Below, in pieces: positions 49,801-61,800 of a DNA stretch of 64,000 nt; positions within the stretch are counted from its first letter, which is position 1, and the number at the start of each line of letters is the position of its first letter. The translations under genes and the position numbers were made by a program. The stretch covers positions 4,030,001 through 4,094,000 of the forward strand of contig OZ176051.1 of assembly GCA_964247055.1 (NCBI GenBank), written 5' to 3'. This DNA comes from Paragordius varius. Taxonomy: Eukaryota; Nematomorpha. The notes under the pieces are model-generated. The model was given only the letters and a program-made list of their open reading frames with translations. It had not been told where the DNA came from and ran no database searches.

Positions 49801-52019
49801 AATAAAAAATAGGTTAAAAACGATAAAATAGATGAATGATATAGGATTTAATTGATAAAAGTTAAAAACAAAACACATAAGTCAAAATACCGATTTGAAA
49901 TGTTCAATGATCAACTTGAAGTGTTCAAGGACCAACTTGAACTGTTTAAGGACCAACATGAAGTGTTCAAGGACCAACTTGAACTGTTTAAGGACCAACA
50001 TGAAGTGTTTAAGGACACTCTTGAGGAAATGGTATATACACTTTATGTGAAAATATTAAGTAATAAAAAAAAGATACGAGACATATATAACAATTGCATA
50101 TTATAAATATTAAATTTCGATTGGTAAAATTATGACAAATAATTTATCCTATGATTAAAACAAAATAACCAATTATAATAAAATGAAATTCAACAAAGAC
50201 AAAATGTAAGTAAATTTTTTGTGCAAGGGCGCCAATAAATATGGATCCCTTGATTTTTTAATAAACTATATGGTTATGTTTGTAAATGAAGTTAGGTACG
50301 TAACAGATAATATGATAAAAAGATAAAAGGTTTTGTAAAATATGGTTGTATCATGATAAAAGTTTTAAGTTTTAACATTTATTTATGTTAATGTTAAAAA
50401 TTTAATTTTTTTCACATTTAAAATGAAAAAAATATAAACTTTTCGAACTATATGACAAAGGGCCTTCCAAGTCTGAACATAGGCATCACGATTATTTCGA
50501 AGCACCAAATGAACACAACTCTCATAATACTCTATCGTTTCCAACAAATTTGACGAAGCCTAAAAATATAAACAAACAATATATCAAATCAATTAATTAA
50601 TTACATATTGGCTGGTAAAAATAAAAATTATTTTATCTAAATAAACTAAGGGATGTCGTAGAATTGTATGTTAGAAAAATTTTAAATTTCTACACTCATA
50701 ATTAGATAATAAAAGCTAAGACAATAGGTTAAATACAAATTTGCATCAACTCCACCAAATTGATCTAAACATAATGCTCGGAAGAAATAGAATCAAATAC
50801 TCCGGAAACATCAAACACTGCTCTAGAACAATGGATAAATGAAATTTTATCCCTACATCCCGAAGGTAACAATCGTAAGGGTTGACCAACTTTTAACTGG
50901 GAAAAAACAATAAATAATCAATTAAGTGTTGCCAACATTGATAAAAATGCCTGGCAGGATCGCAAATATCACAGGTAGCTTCTATATGGATACAATGGCT
51001 AGCCATTACACAAAGACGATACGCAGATTGGAACAAAATAATTTAATTAATTATGGTTTAATGAATTTTTTTGCCAAAAAATTTTAGTTTCTTTTTCCCT
51101 GATTGTATTTGCGGTCATTTTTTTTTTAAATTTAGGCATTACATATTATTTTGATACTCTGTGGATAAAATGTGACAATGAAGCATATATTCTATGAAAA
51201 ATTGTTATAAACTGCCGTTTTCCGAAAATTCAGAACACTTGATATAAATAAAATAAAATTAGTAAAAACAAGGATTATCTTGCATTTTGAGAATTGCAAC
51301 CGCGGTTCCGATTCCAAAAACTATTGTGGAACCATTTTTAGTTTATGGGTTTCATAAAAGATTAATACCAGTTCTACAAATACGGTTTCGGCTCCAAATC
51401 CAGATCAAAACTCATCTGTGGTCTGATATTAAATATGGCATTCAAAATTTGTTAATTTTTGTTTAGAATACCCTTGATACACAAACGTTGTAATGGAATA
51501 AAAAATGACCTCGTCATATTTTAGAGCATTTTCCAAATCAATCGTTTGATATTGCACCCGTTTAAGTAACTCCTCTAAAGCCTCAACATCTTTATAATAC
51601 AATTTAGCGTCTAAATATTACATAAGAAATTATTTAACCTTTAAGATATAGTTTGGAATATCTTTTCACATGATTTGGTGGTAAGGCCTATAACAATTAT
51701 AATAGGAATTTACCTTAATTTGATTGAGCACCTCTTGTTGTGGCCAAATTTGCAATTTTTTACATGATAATTGGTATGCGCGATATATTTCCGCTCTTGA
51801 ATACGGTATAACTAAATAAAATAAGATTTAGTAACGAGATCAAAATAACAAAAATATAGGTGTTTTTGGTTTGAGATAATAAATAGTACAGTTACGCCAA
51901 GGATTTGGAGGTTCAATATATTCGGACACAATTCTTTCGTTGCTAGGAAATCTTACTTTTCTGGCCGATTTTGTTGGTGACAAATTCTTTGATTGCAAAT
52001 CACATTCGTTATTCACCAT
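43806..52019 (-). CDS. PPP1R37: Protein phosphatase 1 regulatory subunit 37 homologue, 16 coding exons
   Basis: Coding exons on the minus strand: 51896-52019, 51714-51811, 51639-51687, 51510-51610, 50440-50559, 49090-49240, 48394-48545, 48214-48327, 47976-48129, 47513-47628, 46589-47186, 46047-46234, 45623-45767, 44461-45176, 44209-44385, 43806-44108. Splice phases agree at every junction and the sum is 3306 nt, 1101 aa plus stop. Exon 1 has KVRFPSNERIVSE (residues 21-33): KVRF is the PP1-docking RVxF motif in the same context as vertebrate RVTFPSDEDIVSG. Leucine-rich repeats follow (EALEELLKR, LETIEYYES, LETLDCSNTN, LRSLIIQSNRL, LEVLNLSLNGI, LDLRHNYIG near residue 855). The role by family is a PP1 regulatory/inhibitory scaffold. 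The protein is much longer than the roughly 690-aa vertebrate form because of Asn/Ser-rich inserts (about 318-635, including a KKKSKKHHKKKK tract, and about 710-850). Confidence 0.9.
49241..49264. repeat. (TA)n microsatellite forming a splice acceptor
   Basis: On the minus strand the TA run ends in TATAG directly before exon 6 of PPP1R37 (first base 49240). There is no ordinary polypyrimidine tract next to the AG. Confidence 0.8.
49425..50034. mobile_element. Element B: TIR element with 21-bp tandem-repeat arms, in PPP1R37 intron 5
   Basis: Left end TATCATTT, right end AAATGGTA, with TA on each side (49423-49424, 50035-50036). The left arm (49440-49516) and right arm (49894-50030) are inverted arrays of 21-bp units around CTTGAAGTGTTCAAGGACC: about 3.5 units left and about 6 right. 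The unit shares its TTGAA-TGTTCAAGG core and length with element A, so the two are one family with diverged arms. The + strand frame 49852-50106 reads a 7-residue repeat (DQLELFK-like) simply because 21 is 7 codons. Confidence 0.75.
50745..51010 (+). mobile_element. Probable LINE 3' ORF remnant in PPP1R37 intron 4
   Basis: The + strand reads WINEILSLHP, an arginine/lysine-rich stretch followed by PTFNWEKTIN, and NAWQDRKYH with interruptions. The pattern of a GRP-x-xW motif followed later by a DR-x-W-like motif resembles the C-terminal end of non-LTR reverse transcriptase ORFs. Small and degraded. Confidence 0.35.
51611..51638 (-). other. 28-nt intron (PPP1R37 intron 3)
   Basis: It begins GTTAAATAA and ends ATATTTAG, phase 1, between SKLYLK and the D-AKLYYKDVEALEE exon. 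The in-frame TAA inside means it must be removed. Confidence 0.75.
51688..51713 (-). other. 26-nt intron (PPP1R37 intron 2)
   Basis: It begins GTAAATTCC and ends TTATAG between exons ending NQIK and starting ALPPNH. Reading through gives a frameshift and an early TGA. With it removed, the exons align almost without gaps to the PPP1R37 family. Confidence 0.75.
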
Positions 52020-53376
52020 CCTATTTTTTAAAAACTATTGCTCAAATCTTAATATATGTAAATTAGGCATATGCCTCAATCCGCCTAACATTATCACCTG
52101 ATAAACCCTGTAATTTAAATTCCCTTGAAAAGTAGTGCAAATTTTGAATAAAATACCCTTAAGTTTATAATTAAAATATCATAAAAATCGCTTAATATTT
52201 TGATTCAAATTGGAGTATCTAGAGACCCAGAATATATTTACGTTGATATTTTTAAAAAAACATTTTATCGAAATTTTCATTAATTTATGCTTCTATACTG
52301 ATAAAATTTATAGAAATGGCCCTAGATATCTAATGTAAAAGAGTGAGGGGATAAAAAAATTTTTTGACTTGACCTGCAAGTTTTTTAATTCGTGGCCTGC
52401 TTTCATGTGATAAAATAATTTAACATTAGATGACTTAAGTCAAGCTAAATTGATTCGGATATGATGAAAAATCATATGATCAAGTAGATCCTCGCAAGTG
52501 TGGTGTAAGGTACACTTGACCGTTTTAAAAAAATGAATAAAATTATTTTGGATTTATTTATATAGGTTTTATATGTAGTAGCGTTTTCGCACTTACTGGT
52601 AGGGGAAAATTTTTTGTCTTTATACACGTATGATTTCATAATTTTGGCGAAAAATCCTCCACATATTGTTGCTGGTTTTAGGGCATAAAAGCCCCAACCA
52701 AATTTAACCAATGTTAACAAATAAATATTTATACAACAATGATCTAAATATAAAAAAAACATAAGCAATTATTGGAAACGTGCAAAAAAAGCATTATTTT
52801 TGACATCGGGTATATAAATAATAAAATAAACATGTATAATTTTGTTCTTATGGAGTAAAGAAGTTTGGCTTAGACACGTTTGTAAATTCCTATATATATA
52901 TCAACTGCATCACATTAAAATCGTTGAATACCGTTTCATTCATTGCATCTGAGGGTGGGATTTCACTAAGATTGTTACGCCGTATCCAGCCAAAACACTA
53001 CTCACACTACTGTCCTGTATTATTTAATAGAGGCCTCTATAATTATAGGACCTTATAAAAAAATTATCTCATTCCTCATACTCCCCTAATTCAAAAGTTT
53101 GTCATTTCCTGTCCATATGGCTTTTGCAAAGACCATAAATGTGCACCTGGCCAATATTCAAATATAAGATTTACTCTATCCTGGGATTGCTGTTGGTACA
53201 TGTATTTCGTGTTCACACATAGGTATATTATGTCTTACATGATGTTCACTCGTAGGTTATCATAAAAGCCTTATCTTTTTTCAAATAATGCAATAGTAAT
53301 TAAAGTTTGATTATCAACAGTATACATTTATTTAATTGATATACTGCCCAAAAATCATTTCAATTTAATTCAAAAC
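52020..53376. other. Intergenic between PPP1R37 and the Helitron
   Basis: 52160-52330 is a weak copy of dispersed repeat D. A minus-strand ORF at 52472-52768 (98 codons) has no recognisable motif and AT-biased composition. 53090-53220 on the + strand includes a short Cys-rich reading (CPYGFCKDHKC) that is too small to call. Confidence 0.4.
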
Positions 53377-54770
53377 TTAGGAAACAATATTCGTTGTTAG
53401 TCCTTTATTTGAAAAAAGGCTATCAGGATTGCCTACGCGTGAACACGCAACATATAATTGCCCGTGTGAAAAGAAATCTGTAGATAAATCTAATCTGCAA
53501 AAATTTAAAGTTTGGCTCTGAGCCATATTTATTGTCATTGCGAAGGCCAGTTGAATGGAAACTGAAATCCTTTAAATTGAAAGGGAATATCTATTGGAAT
53601 CATAGGAATGCGAGGAATAAGAACATTCTTTCCTTTAAAAGGTCCCATTAATATTGTAGCTTCTCTTATATTACAATATAATTTTTTCACAATAAGTCGT
53701 GTGCCAATGCAAAGTCTCTGATTAATGTTGCGTAACAATATTATTGAAACTCCTACCTTTAGGTCCATTAAATGGGATGGTATTACTGGTGTATCATAGG
53801 AATTCAAATTAGGTTGGGTAATTATCTGCATCACCTAATTCAACTACCGTATCTATTGATTTATAGGTTAATGCATCTTGATTAATTTTAGATAAAATAT
53901 AATTGTTTATTTCGAATACGTTTTGGTTTTTTGGGGCGAAAATTGCACGGTCGCACAACCAGTCATGATTTAACTGGTAGCTTGAGTATTAGGAAACACA
54001 TTGTTTATTGACTCCTTCTTTGACGTCATAATTCTACAAAAGTTATTGGGCAACGTTAAACTTTCAGTATTCATGTTGGTTGGAATAGTCTTATTTCCGA
54101 TTGCTAGTTTTGTGAAAATGTCTGCCGAGGTATAATTTGCAAATGAACACGCATATTTTTATTAAAAGTTTTGTTCTAACATGATGCCATAGAATATTTT
54201 TTTTAAGGCACGAATTTATTTGGTAAGCTTGGGTTTGTCTAAAATCTTTGGAGAGTAATACCAAAACATTCCCAAAAATCTCCCTCCTGCCGCGTAATCT
54301 TCTAATAATTTATCAAGACCTCGAGTGATTTTTTATGCACCAATGTACATTCATCCCATACAATGATTTACATTGTTGCAAAACCTTCCCCATGTCAGTT
54401 GATTTTGACGCATTGTACACAATATTTTCATTACGCATATTTGGTTCGTCCGGGTAATAAGGATGCAGCTATACGAGAAAAAGCTATAACCAAAGCTATA
54501 TGTTTTCTACTTCTGACAATTGCCAATATAAGCTTCAAAAGAAATGTTTTACCGGTCCCCCTGATGCATCCAAAAATATATCCCACCAACATTATTAGAA
54601 ATATCTCGCATTATTTTATCGTATATTATCTTTTTTTCCTGTATTAGTTTAGATAAATTACAATGATAGGATATTAACTCGAATTCATTATCACTTTGTT
54701 CACGACGATATTCTATATCATATGGAAACGACAGTATTTTTGGAGATGGCATTCTCAATTTCCTAAGAGG
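53377..54770 (-). pseudogene. Helitron RepHel helicase fossil (PIF1-like C-terminal half)
   Basis: On the minus strand, in order: YDKIMRDISNNVGGIYF (about 54590-54650), GKTFLLKLILA (Walker A region, about 54520-54550), IIWDECTLVHK (Walker B, about 54320-54360), then LKVGVSIILLRNINQ and GTRLIVKKL (53690-53760), VLIPRIPMIP, and after a frameshift near 53540 [15 protein letters not shown] and [19 protein letters not shown] to a stop at 53377-53379. These are consecutive PIF1-like helicase motifs of Helitron RepHel. The Rep nuclease half is absent upstream, where SatX begins. Several frame breaks and internal losses make it inactive. Confidence 0.85.
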
Positions 54771-54819
54771 CCTGTTTGATATCTCTAGACAAATGTCCTC
54801 AACGCAATTCGTTTATAGT

Positions 54820-56135
54820 GGCGCAGTTTTTGGCGGGTAGCTCCTTACCCAGGGGCAGGTATAAAAAAGCGTTGGGCAAAATATTGCCTTTATATGCGGA
54901 ATTTGGAATTTTCATGGATATATGTTCTTATAAGTTCTTAGAAATATTGCTTTAAAACTAAAAAATTGTTCTATGGCGGCGCATTTTTCAGGGCGTAACA
55001 CTTTACTTAGCGACTCAAAAATAACCGCCTATACTAATATATTTGTTTTTTAAGGGGTAATAAATATTTTAGGCCCTTATTAAACTCACATAGTCTCATT
55101 TTCTGAAATTTCGCTAGTAAGATATGCTGTATTGATATGGTGACGCAGTTTTACGCGGATGGCCCCTAACCAGGGGCGGAACAAAACGCTCGATTAAAAG
55201 TTTTGCCTTAATTCGAGTAAACCTGAAATCATGGACTCCATATGCTCTCGTGGGATTTTCAAAAAATTGTCTTTTTTCAGGGCAAGGGCCTAATTAAGGG
55301 GTAATTAGATACAACCGCTCTACCTAAATTTTTGACTTTTTACGAGTAAAATTTCACAAGCCCTTATTTAACACATATGGCGATAGGTTTTCTTAAATTT
55401 GCCTCCAAATACACGCTGTATCGATATGGTGGCGCAGTTGTAGGTTGGTAGCTCCTTACCCAGAGGCTGATACAAAAAAGCGCTTAATTAAATTTTTTGC
55501 CTTTTTACCGAGAATCCCTGGAATCATCATTAATTCCACATGCTCTCATTAGTTTTTAGAAAAATGGCCTTAAAAATTTAAAAATCTTTCTATGGTGGCG
55601 CATTTTTCAGGGCGTGAAGGGCCTAATTAACTGCTAATTTTAAAAAACCGCTTGACTTAAATTTTTCCTTGTTACGGGTAATTAAGCAGCTGTTGAACTC
55701 ATATGACCTGATAAGCTTTCTGAAATTCCGCAAAAGCATACCCAGCCGCCAATATAAAAAAACGCACGACTAAAATTTTTGCATTTTAACTGGGAATACC
55801 TGGTTTGTTTTACGGTCTCATACCTTGGGCGAAAGATTCAAAAAATTATTTTTTGGAAGAGGGCCTAAATTGAAAAAGCGAGCCGACCATGTTCGGCGCA
55901 ATCGAAAAAAAAGTAAAAAGTCTCAAAGACACGATTTTTGTAGACTTCTGTTTTCAAAAAACCCGTTTTTTACACGGGGTAGGCCCGAACTGGTCGCCTA
56001 AATTAAAAAAATGGCAAGCCTTTGTCGGGGCATTCATTAATGATTATATTTTTTCGAAATTTGGATTTGAATGGGTCTACCGGATTTACGGAAAGATCAC
56101 AAAGCCAGCATTTTCCATTTTTATAAATATATAGA
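54820..56135 (-). repeat. SatX copy 5 (inverted)
   Basis: Reverse-oriented SatX: the opening module lies at its high-coordinate end (CCAGCATTTTCCATTTTTAT at about 56107) and sub-repeats descend to 54820. It abuts the Helitron helicase within about 50 bases. The + strand frame 55889-56134 is a shadow of the module. Confidence 0.8.
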
Positions 56136-57457
56136 TTAAAACATTGAATGCTATAAACTGTTTATTTGATAATTTTTGGCTAATTAACCCATTCAAATTG
56201 GGTGGACACAAAAGATGCTAATTTTTTAGAAACACTCCACTATATTTGAGCAAAGCATATAAATATATTCTAAATTTTTTAATTCCGTGAACCCAAAAAA
56301 ACTTGATTCACGAAAATATCATAAAATTAATTTTTAAATATTAATCTTGTTTAGAATGTCAAATCTTCGTTTTAAGTAAAATAATAAACGCTAAAGATTA
56401 ATTCACCTTAAAAAATCTAAAAAATTTATTTCATCCTGAATTTGTTTCAAATGTAATGTAGAATCACATAAAAATAATAAGGTTACATTGTCATTAATAT
56501 GCAAATGGACTCCTAACAAAATGAATAGTATGGTAAAATAATAATAGAAGAGTGTTTAAGGGCAGCTTAAAAATATTTATTTACTGGGCTCAATATTTAG
56601 CAAAATATATTAAATATAAATATACGTGTAATTGAGTTCGAAAAACTTAAATATCCCTTATTTCATAATTTTAGCCAAATGTTGAAAATAATTTCAGTAA
56701 AATTTGAATTCGGTGCCATAAAATGTTACATTTATAAGCAAAAGATTTAATTCAAGTATTTTTTTACCGATATTCAAATGTACACTTTCTGGCTTAATTA
56801 AACTCAACCTGGCACGCTTGCTTACATGTCAAGTGAGAGTTTTTATCAAACCCATAGTTTAAAAAAAAGTTGCAGATCGATCCGAATTCAAAAGCTGAAG
56901 TTAAATATTTTTTATTTAAATCACTCTCGCATTGATATCTGTAACAATGTTGCATAAGTGCAAACTTTTACAATGGTTTTTGATAATTATAGCCGTATTT
57001 GTTTTTAAGCCTGGGGTTCTAAAAGACCACAATTTGAATCGGAGGACTTAATGGATTTGTTGTTCAGTTGAATTTATTGAATATATATATAAAATTCAAA
57101 TATAAATAAAAATTTGGTTTTGATAGTAAAATTCTTTAAATACCAAAAAATATTTGTCCTAAGTACATCTTGCACAGATAAAAGTGGTATTTATGAAAAT
57201 TATTATACCAGCCCATTTTTTTATTTTATTATTTTTAATATTTATAAATTATAATATAAATCTTCTATATATGAAAAGATCTGATATGTATATTAAGAAA
57301 TGATTAAATGCACATGATTTAATCTTATGAACATTTATTAACATTTATTAATGTAATTATAATATTTAGAGAGTTTTTAAGAAAAATATTTTTTAAATGC
57401 GAATTACAATGTGTTTTATATTTTATCATAAAACCACATGAAAGTTACTCCGCGATC
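56136..57457. other. Intergenic, upstream of the AT-hook exons
   Basis: AT-rich. 56820-57060 holds words related to dispersed repeat D (GGGTTCTAAAAGACCACAAT region, inverted). No gene seen; earlier exons of the AT-hook gene could lie here. Confidence 0.35.
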
Positions 57458-58612
57458 ATGAGGCGTAAACCCGACAATCCATTCAAGTAATGCTTCTAGA
57501 TATTTATTTTAGAATTGCAAGAAAAAGTGAAACTTCATCTAACCATATTATAAAGTTTTTATTTTTGATTTATATTTAGTCAGCATAAGGACACATTAGA
57601 TAACATCGGTGAAAAAAATAAGTAATTTTATATATAAATTATTTTATTATAAAATATTCAAATTATTCTCACAATATTTTTCAAACTTTGATTGATAGTT
57701 TTCACAATGAAACCATTCATATCGAAACTGAAAGCGATTTAAATGGTAGTCAATTGGTGCGAAAACGAGGACGCCCGAAAAAGTAATTAAACATTACAAT
57801 TCATCAAAATAAATCAAATAATTATAAATATCATCAAGTGTATGATCATTAAAATTACATTTTTAATTTAACTTTATATATACTAACTTATTATATGCTG
57901 GAATTCGGTTTGGAACCGGAACCGTGACTTTTGGTATTATTTGTTTTGAAAAAGTTTAAAAACCAAAATCGCGGTTTCTATCGATATAAAATATGATTTT
58001 TTAATTTATTTTTTTTTGCAATTAATGACCACCTATTTTAATTTTTTATTCGATTTTGAAAAATAACAAATTCTTATTTCTTTTTTAAAATAATTTATTG
58101 CTTTTTATACGAATACAAATAATTAATAAAATAGATAAATCACTATTATACACAATATAAGTTGTAACTACATTTTATTGAATTTTTCGGCAACGTTTAT
58201 TTAAAAAAATATTGTGTAATTTCAAATCAAAATCAATATGTTAAATATATACTTATATATATTGTGACTTTTTTATGTAAAATAAATTATTATTTAAATT
58301 AATTATAATGCATTTTATTTTCTCTAGACCTACTCCAAAAAAGGAATTCTTAGGATTAGAGAATTTGGATCAAAATAACAATATTGTATCATCACATATT
58401 GATATGCCTTTACTTACCAGTCACAACTCACCTGAAAAAAATTTAAAGTCACCCATTTTTTTAATTTTTTTTTATTGAAAAATATATTTTTATACGATGT
58501 TATATGAATTGTAATTTTTTAGAATTGAAAATAATAAATTTAATGCGCTCAAGGCAGAGAACGGAGCAATTTCGAATTCGGCTAACACTGCTCGAAAAAG
58601 AGGTCGCCCAAA
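57458..58612 (+). CDS. AT-hook protein, four exons, partial
   Basis: Exons 57458-57486, 57699-57782, 58328-58447 and 58523-58612. All splice junctions are GT-AG and every intron is phase 2, which gives a continuous reading of at least 107 aa. Two canonical AT-hooks appear: RKRGRPKK (residues 31-38) and RKRGRPK (102-108), each at the 3' end of its exon. Between them is a Ser/Asn-rich acidic linker (FLGLENLDQNNN, HIDMPLLTSHNSPEKN). AT-hooks bind the minor groove of AT-rich DNA, so a nuclear chromatin or HMGA-like role is likely. The ATG at 57458 (MRRKPDNPF) is the nearest candidate, but the frame is open upstream, so the true start may lie earlier. A donor GTATGC follows 58612, so at least one more exon is expected; it was not found before the satellite array. 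Confidence 0.7.
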
Positions 58613-58869
58613 GTATGCTTTATAATTTGTATTAGTAACACATTTTAACAATATCAATTATTTTTGTTTTTCTAATAAAATATAAATTTTTCTTGTATTT
58701 ATTACCAAGAAAATCTGTACTAAATAATAATTTCTTTAAAAACCTTAAGTATATAGATTTTTTTAATTACAAAGTTTGTATTAAAATAAAAATATTTTAT
58801 TGATTTTTTTTATATTTTTATGGCCTTTTATTGGCTTTTTAAAGCTTGTGTCAGAATATTTGACTAATA
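58613..58869. other. Gap between AT-hook exon and satellite
   Basis: AT-rich; no exon with another AT-hook is visible. Confidence 0.4.
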
Positions 58870-61800
58870 ACGGTTTTTTATCTATATATTTATAAAAATG
58901 GAAAATGCTGGCTTTGTGATCTGGTACAGGAAAACCGGTAGACCCAATCAAATCCAAATATCGAAAAAATATAATCATTAATAAATGTCCCGACAATAGC
59001 TTCGCCCTTTTTTTGAAATAGGCTCCCAGTTCGGGCCCACCCCGTATGAAAAACGGGTTTTTTTTGAAAACAGAAGTCCACAAAAATCGTGTCTTTGAGA
59101 CAATTTTCCGGAGAACGTGTTGGACCATTCAATTTCAAATATAATTTTTGTTTACTTATTTTCGATTGCGCCGAACATAGTCGAGCCACTTTTTTGATTT
59201 AGGCCCTCTTTTTACCCGCTCCCCCCGTAAAATGCCATTTTTTTCAAAAAACAAAGTCCACAAAAATAATTTTCTAAATCGATTTTACGCCCTAGGTATG
59301 AGACCGTAAAAATTCACTAAAGATTCCACGTATTCCCTGTTAAAAGGCAAAAATTTTAGTCCACCGTTTATTTGATGATAGCTGCTGGGTAAGGAGCTAC
59401 CCGCTAAAAACTGATTTTTCATATAACTTTGTGATCTGTTTCCGGAAAACCGGTGAACCCATTCAAATCCAAACATCGAAAAAATATAATCATTAATGAA
59501 TGCCCCGACAACAGCTTCGCCCTTTTTTGGAATTAGGTCCCCAGTTTGGGCCCACCCCGTGTGAAAAATGGGTTAAGTCAATTTTTTGGAGAACGTGTTG
59601 GACCATTCAATTTCAAATATGATTTTTGTTTACTTATTTTCGATTGCGCCGAACATAGTCGAGTCACTTTTTTGATTTAGGCCCTCTTTTTACCCGCTCC
59701 CCCCGTAAAATGCCATTTTTTTCAAAAAAAACAAAGTCCACAAAAATATTTTTTTGATTGTATTTTTTTGCCCACGGTATGAGACTGTAAAAATTCGAGA
59801 AAGATTTTTCGTATTGCCTGTTAAAAGGCAAAAATTTTAGTCAAGCGTTTCTTTGATGATAGATGCTGAGTAAGGAGTATCTATCATATGCATAGCATGT
59901 TAAAAGATATATGGATATTAATACATTATTTATCCTCATCTATATATTTATAAAAATGGAAAATGCTGGCTTTGTGATCTGGTACAGGAAAACCGGTAGA
60001 CCCAATCAAATCCAAATATCGAAAAAATTTAATCATTAATAAATGTCCCGACAATAGCTTCACCCTTTTTTTGAAATAGGCTCCCAGTTCGGGCCCACCC
60101 CGTATGAAAAACGGGTTTTTTTTGAAAACAGAAGTCCACAAAAATCGTGTCTTTGAGACAATTTTCCGGAGAACGTGTTGGACCATTCAATTTCAAATAT
60201 AATTTTTGTTTACTTATTTTCGATTGCGCCGAACATAGTCGAGCCACTTTTTTGATTTAGGCCCTCTTTCTACCCGCTCCCCCCGTAAAATGCCATTTTT
60301 TTCAAAAAACAAAGTCCACAAAAATAATTTTCTAAATCGATTTTTCGCCCTAGGTATGAGACCGTAAAAATTCACTAAAGATTCCACGTATTCCCTGTTA
60401 AAAGGCAAAAATTTTAGTCCACCGTTTATTTGATGATAGCTGCTGGGTAAGGAGCTACCCGCTAAAAACTGATTTTTCATATAACTTTGTGATCTGTTTC
60501 CGGAAAACCGGTGAACCCATTCAAATCCAAATATCGAAAAAACATAATCATTAATGAATGCCCCGACAATAGCTTCGCCCTTTTTTGGAATTAGGTCCCC
60601 AGTTCGGGCCTACCCCGTGTGAAAATTGGGTTAAGTCAATTTTTTGGAGAACGTGTTGGACCATTCAATTTCAAATATGATTTTTGTTTACTTATTTTCG
60701 ATTGCGCCGAACATAGTCGAGCCACTTTTTTGATTTAGGCCCTCTTTTTACCCGCTCCCCCCGTAAAATGCCATTTTTTTCAAAAAAAACAAAGTCCACA
60801 AAAATAATTTTTTGATTGTATTTTTTTGCCCACGGTGTGAGACCGTAAAAATTCACTAAAGATTCCACGTATTGCCTGTTAAAAGGCAAAAATTTTAGTC
60901 AAGCGTTTCTTTGATGATAGATGCTGAGTAAGGAGTATCTATCATATGCATAGCATGTTAAAAGATATAGGGATATTAATACATTATTTATCCTCATCTA
61001 TCTATATATTTATAAAAATGGAAAATGCTGGCTTTGTGATCTGGTACAGGAAAACCGGTAGACCCAATCAAATCCAAATATCGAAAAAATATAATCATTA
61101 ATAAATGTCCCGACAATAGCTTCGCCCTTTTTTTGAAATAGGCTCCCAGTTCGGGCCCACCCCGTATGAAAAACGGGTTTTTTTTGAAAACAGAAGTCCA
61201 CAAAAATCGTGTCTTTGAGACAATTTTCCGGAGAACGTGTTGGACCATTCAATTTCAAATATGATTATTGTTTACTTATTTTCGATTGCGCCGAACATAG
61301 CCGAGCCACTTTTTTGATTTAGGCCCTCTTTTTACCCGCTCCCCCCGTAAAATGCCACCTTTTTCAAAAAACAAAGTCCACAAAAATAATTTTTTAAATC
61401 GATTATTCGCCCTAGGTATGAGACCGTAAAAATTCTATATGGATTCCACGTATTCCCTGTTAAAAGGCAAAAATTTAAGTCTACCGTTTATTTGATGATA
61501 GCTGCTGGGTAAGGAGCTACCCGCTAAAAACTGATTTTTCATATAACTTTGTGATCTGTTTCCGGAAAACCGGTGAACCCAATCAAATCCAAACATCGAA
61601 AAAATTTAATCATTAATGAATGCCCCGACAATAGCTTCGCCCTTTTTTGGAATTAGGTCCCCAGTTTGGGCCCACCCCGTGTGAAAAATGGGTTAAGTCA
61701 ATTTTTTGGAGAACGTGTTGGACCATTCAATTTCAAATATGATTTTTGTTTACTTATTTTTGATCGCGCTGAACATAGTCGACTCACTTTTTTGATTTGG

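Noticed and set aside
49852-50106. 84-codon ORF with a perfect heptad-like DQLELFK repeat, at first suggestive of a coiled coil
   Set aside because: It is the 21-bp minisatellite arm of element B read in frame; the unit length of 7 codons makes the heptad pattern automatic, and it lies in an intron on the opposite strand.
53090-53220. Short Cys-rich reading CPYGFCKDHKC
   Set aside because: No start, splice context or second supporting copy.
54363-54647. 94-codon + strand ORF
   Set aside because: Antisense of the Helitron helicase motifs.
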